DNA of 7,138 nt from Paracoccaceae bacterium (GTDB lineage Bacteria > Pseudomonadota > Alphaproteobacteria > Rhodobacterales > Rhodobacteraceae): assembly GCA_021767525.1 (NCBI GenBank), contig JAASTF010000154.1, forward strand, positions 1 through 7,138, read 5' to 3'. Position numbers and translations under genes: made by a program. The stretch's first letter is position 1. Each line of letters opens with the position of its first letter. The notes beneath the pieces were generated by a model. That model had not been told where the DNA came from. It searched no databases and saw only the letters and a program-made list of their open reading frames with translations. Of the stretch, positions 6,073-7,138 are shown one piece after another.

Positions 6073-7002
6073 ATGAGCGGGAACGCGATCGAGATCACTG
6101 GGTTGCGCAAAACCTATGCCGGGCAAAAGGGCGCAGGGCCCAAAGAGGCGCTGAAAGGCATCGACCTGGCGATTCCCGAAGGCTCGGTTTTTGGCCTCTT
6201 GGGGCCCAACGGCGCGGGCAAATCGACGCTGATCAACATCCTGGCCGGTCTGGTGGTGAAAAGCGCGGGCACCGTGCGCATCTGGGGCTTCGACCAGGAT
6301 GTGAACCCGCGCCAATCGCGCGCGGCCATCGGCGTGATGCCGCAGGAACTGAACCTCGATCCGTTCTTCACGCCCCGCGCCGCGCTCGAGGTGCAGGCGG
6401 GGCTTTACGGCGTGCCGAAATCGCAGCGCCGGTCGGACGAGATTCTCGAACTTGTGGGCCTGTCCGACAAGGCCGAATCCTATGCCCGCACCCTGTCTGG
6501 CGGGATGCGCCGGCGGCTTCTCTTGGCCAAGGCGCTGGTGCACAGCCCGCAAATCCTGGTGCTGGACGAACCCACCGCCGGGGTGGATATCGAACTGCGG
6601 CAGATGCTGTGGTCGAACGTGCGCAAGCTGAACGAACAGGGCATGACGATCATCCTGACCACCCATTACCTGGAAGAGGCCGAAGAGATGTGCGACGAAA
6701 TCGCCATCATCAACCACGGCGAAAAGGTGGCGCAAGACAGCACCGCCAACCTGCTGGGCCGGATCGACGCGAAAACCATGCTGATCCACCCCGCCGAGGA
6801 CGTGACGACGCTGCCCGAAGGCGCCGGGATGGAGGTCGAAAAACGCCCCGACGGCGCCATCGCCATCACCTATCGCGCCGCCCACACCTCGGCCGAGGAT
6901 GTGCTGGCCGCCGTGCATCAGGCCGGCATCTCGATCCGTGACGTGAAAACGGTCGAGGCCGATCTGCAAGACGTGTTCCTGGAACTCACGCGAGCAGGGT
7001 AA
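6073..7002 (+). CDS. ABC-2 type transporter ATP-binding protein (YadG-like)
   Basis: A 309-residue nucleotide-binding subunit of an ABC transporter. Visible motifs: Walker A GPNGAGKST (44-52), Q-loop Q91 in MPQELNLDPFFTP, signature LSGGMRRRLLLAKAL (from 141), Walker B ILVLDE (161-166), D-loop AGVD (169-172), and H-loop H198 in TTHYLEEAEEM. All catalytic residues are intact. About 80 residues after the ATPase core form the C-terminal regulatory extension usual in this subgroup. The PTAGVDIELR and ILTTHYLEEAE stretches resemble E. coli YadG, which pairs with an ABC-2 membrane protein; a separate permease would be needed and is not in the window. Substrate unknown. Start: ATG 6073 has AAGG 5 bases upstream and begins just before the conserved IEITGLRKTYAG. 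An in-frame ATG at 6040 would add 11 residues but lies inside the inverted repeat and has a poor SD. Confidence 0.92.
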   Translation: MSGNAIEITGLRKTYAGQKGAGPKEALKGIDLAIPEGSVFGLLGPNGAGKSTLINILAGLVVKSAGTVRIWGFDQDVNPRQSRAAIGVMPQELNLDPFFTPRAALEVQAGLYGVPKSQRRSDEILELVGLSDKAESYARTLSGGMRRRLLLAKALVHSPQILVLDEPTAGVDIELRQMLWSNVRKLNEQGMTIILTTHYLEEAEEMCDEIAIINHGEKVAQDSTANLLGRIDAKTMLIHPAEDVTTLPEGAGMEVEKRPDGAIAITYRAAHTSAEDVLAAVHQAGISIRDVKTVEADLQDVFLELTRAG

Positions 7003-7026
7003 GGGTCAACGGCCCGATCACCCCCC

Positions 7027-7053
7027 GCGCGAACAGCGGCGCAGCCGCCGCGC
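7027..7053. other. G/C-rich hairpin downstream of the ABC ATPase gene
   Basis: GCGCG (7027-7031) pairs with CGCGC (7049-7053), and GCGGC (7036-7040) with GCCGC (7044-7048), giving a 10-bp stem with a 4-base bulge on the 5' side and a 3-base loop. No T-run follows. It begins 25 bases after the ABC stop. Confidence 0.35.
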
Positions 7054-7054
7054 G

Positions 7055-7083
7055 ATCGCCAGACCGCTCCCCGGGCTGGCGAT
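7055..7083 (+). terminator. Possible terminator-like hairpin after the ABC ATPase gene
   Basis: ATCGCCAG (7055-7062) and CTGGCGAT (7076-7083) form a perfect 8-bp stem with a 13-base loop, followed by only TT before GG. It is a poor intrinsic terminator by standard criteria but is the best placed one after the ABC gene. If a permease follows on the same transcript it could instead mark differential expression. Confidence 0.25.
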
Positions 7084-7138
7084 TTGGCAGTGCTTGGCGC
7101 ACCGCCCGGGACTATCGCGGATGTGGCCGGAATAAAGC

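Larger units (their letters stand above)
7003..7138. other. Terminal 136 bases without a supportable gene
   Basis: Frames were read on both strands. One forward frame (from 7003) and one reverse frame stay open to the edge, but neither shows a recognisable motif, a start with SD, or the codon pattern of the neighbours. The region holds two hairpins, listed separately. The last bases may lead into a partner permease gene or an unrelated element; the window is too short to tell. Confidence 0.4.

Noticed and set aside
5821..6969. Long minus-strand open frame extending the zinc-finger frame across the whole ABC gene
   Set aside because: Only the last 59 codons match a known family. The upstream part is antisense to a complete ABC ATPase, and an SD supports the start at 6000.
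1..7138. tRNA, rRNA, CRISPR array, transposase or insertion-sequence termini
   Set aside because: No cloverleaf, regularly spaced repeats, DDE transposase motifs or paired terminal repeats were seen on either strand.
7003..7138. Open forward and reverse frames at the right edge as a truncated gene
   Set aside because: No convincing start with SD, no motif, and irregular codon use; too short to support a call.

Overview
The window reads as GC-rich chromosomal DNA of an alphaproteobacterium, most likely Rhodobacteraceae (Rhodobacterales). This rests on codon and base use, on a zinc-finger protein resembling mitochondrial complex I subunit NDUFS6, and on the character of the PolA, agmatinase-type and ABC proteins. 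No database search was possible, so the placement is an inference.

Left block, + strand (1-2198). The 3' end of an M17 (leucyl) aminopeptidase gene overlaps by 4 bases a GTG-started NlpC/P60 cysteine peptidase with SH3-like N-terminal domains. The pair looks like a cytoplasmic peptide or muropeptide-degrading unit. A 52-base spacer with a perfect G/C-rich hairpin then leads to a ureohydrolase (agmatinase/guanidinobutyrase type).

Centre and right-centre, - strand (2207-6000). Transcribed right to left are a 59-residue CHCC zinc-finger protein, a DsbA/Com1-type thiol oxidoreductase with a Tat-like signal sequence and a CVNC active site, and full-length DNA polymerase I. The first two are tightly coupled. 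polA follows after 66 bases and its stop faces the ureohydrolase stop across 8 bases.

Right block, + strand (6073-7002). A YadG-like ABC-2 type ATPase is divergent from the zinc-finger gene. The 72-base divergent spacer carries a perfect 9-bp inverted repeat that overlaps a candidate promoter for the - strand and an SD-like sequence for the ABC gene. The last 136 bases hold two hairpins and no supportable gene; a partner permease would be expected beyond the edge.

Most of the window is ordinary conserved chromosome. I see no mobile element, CRISPR array, RNA gene or clearly new system. The points worth a second look are the start and active site of the DsbA-like protein, the inverted repeat in the divergent promoter, the zinc-finger/DsbA/polA grouping, and the hairpin before the ureohydrolase.
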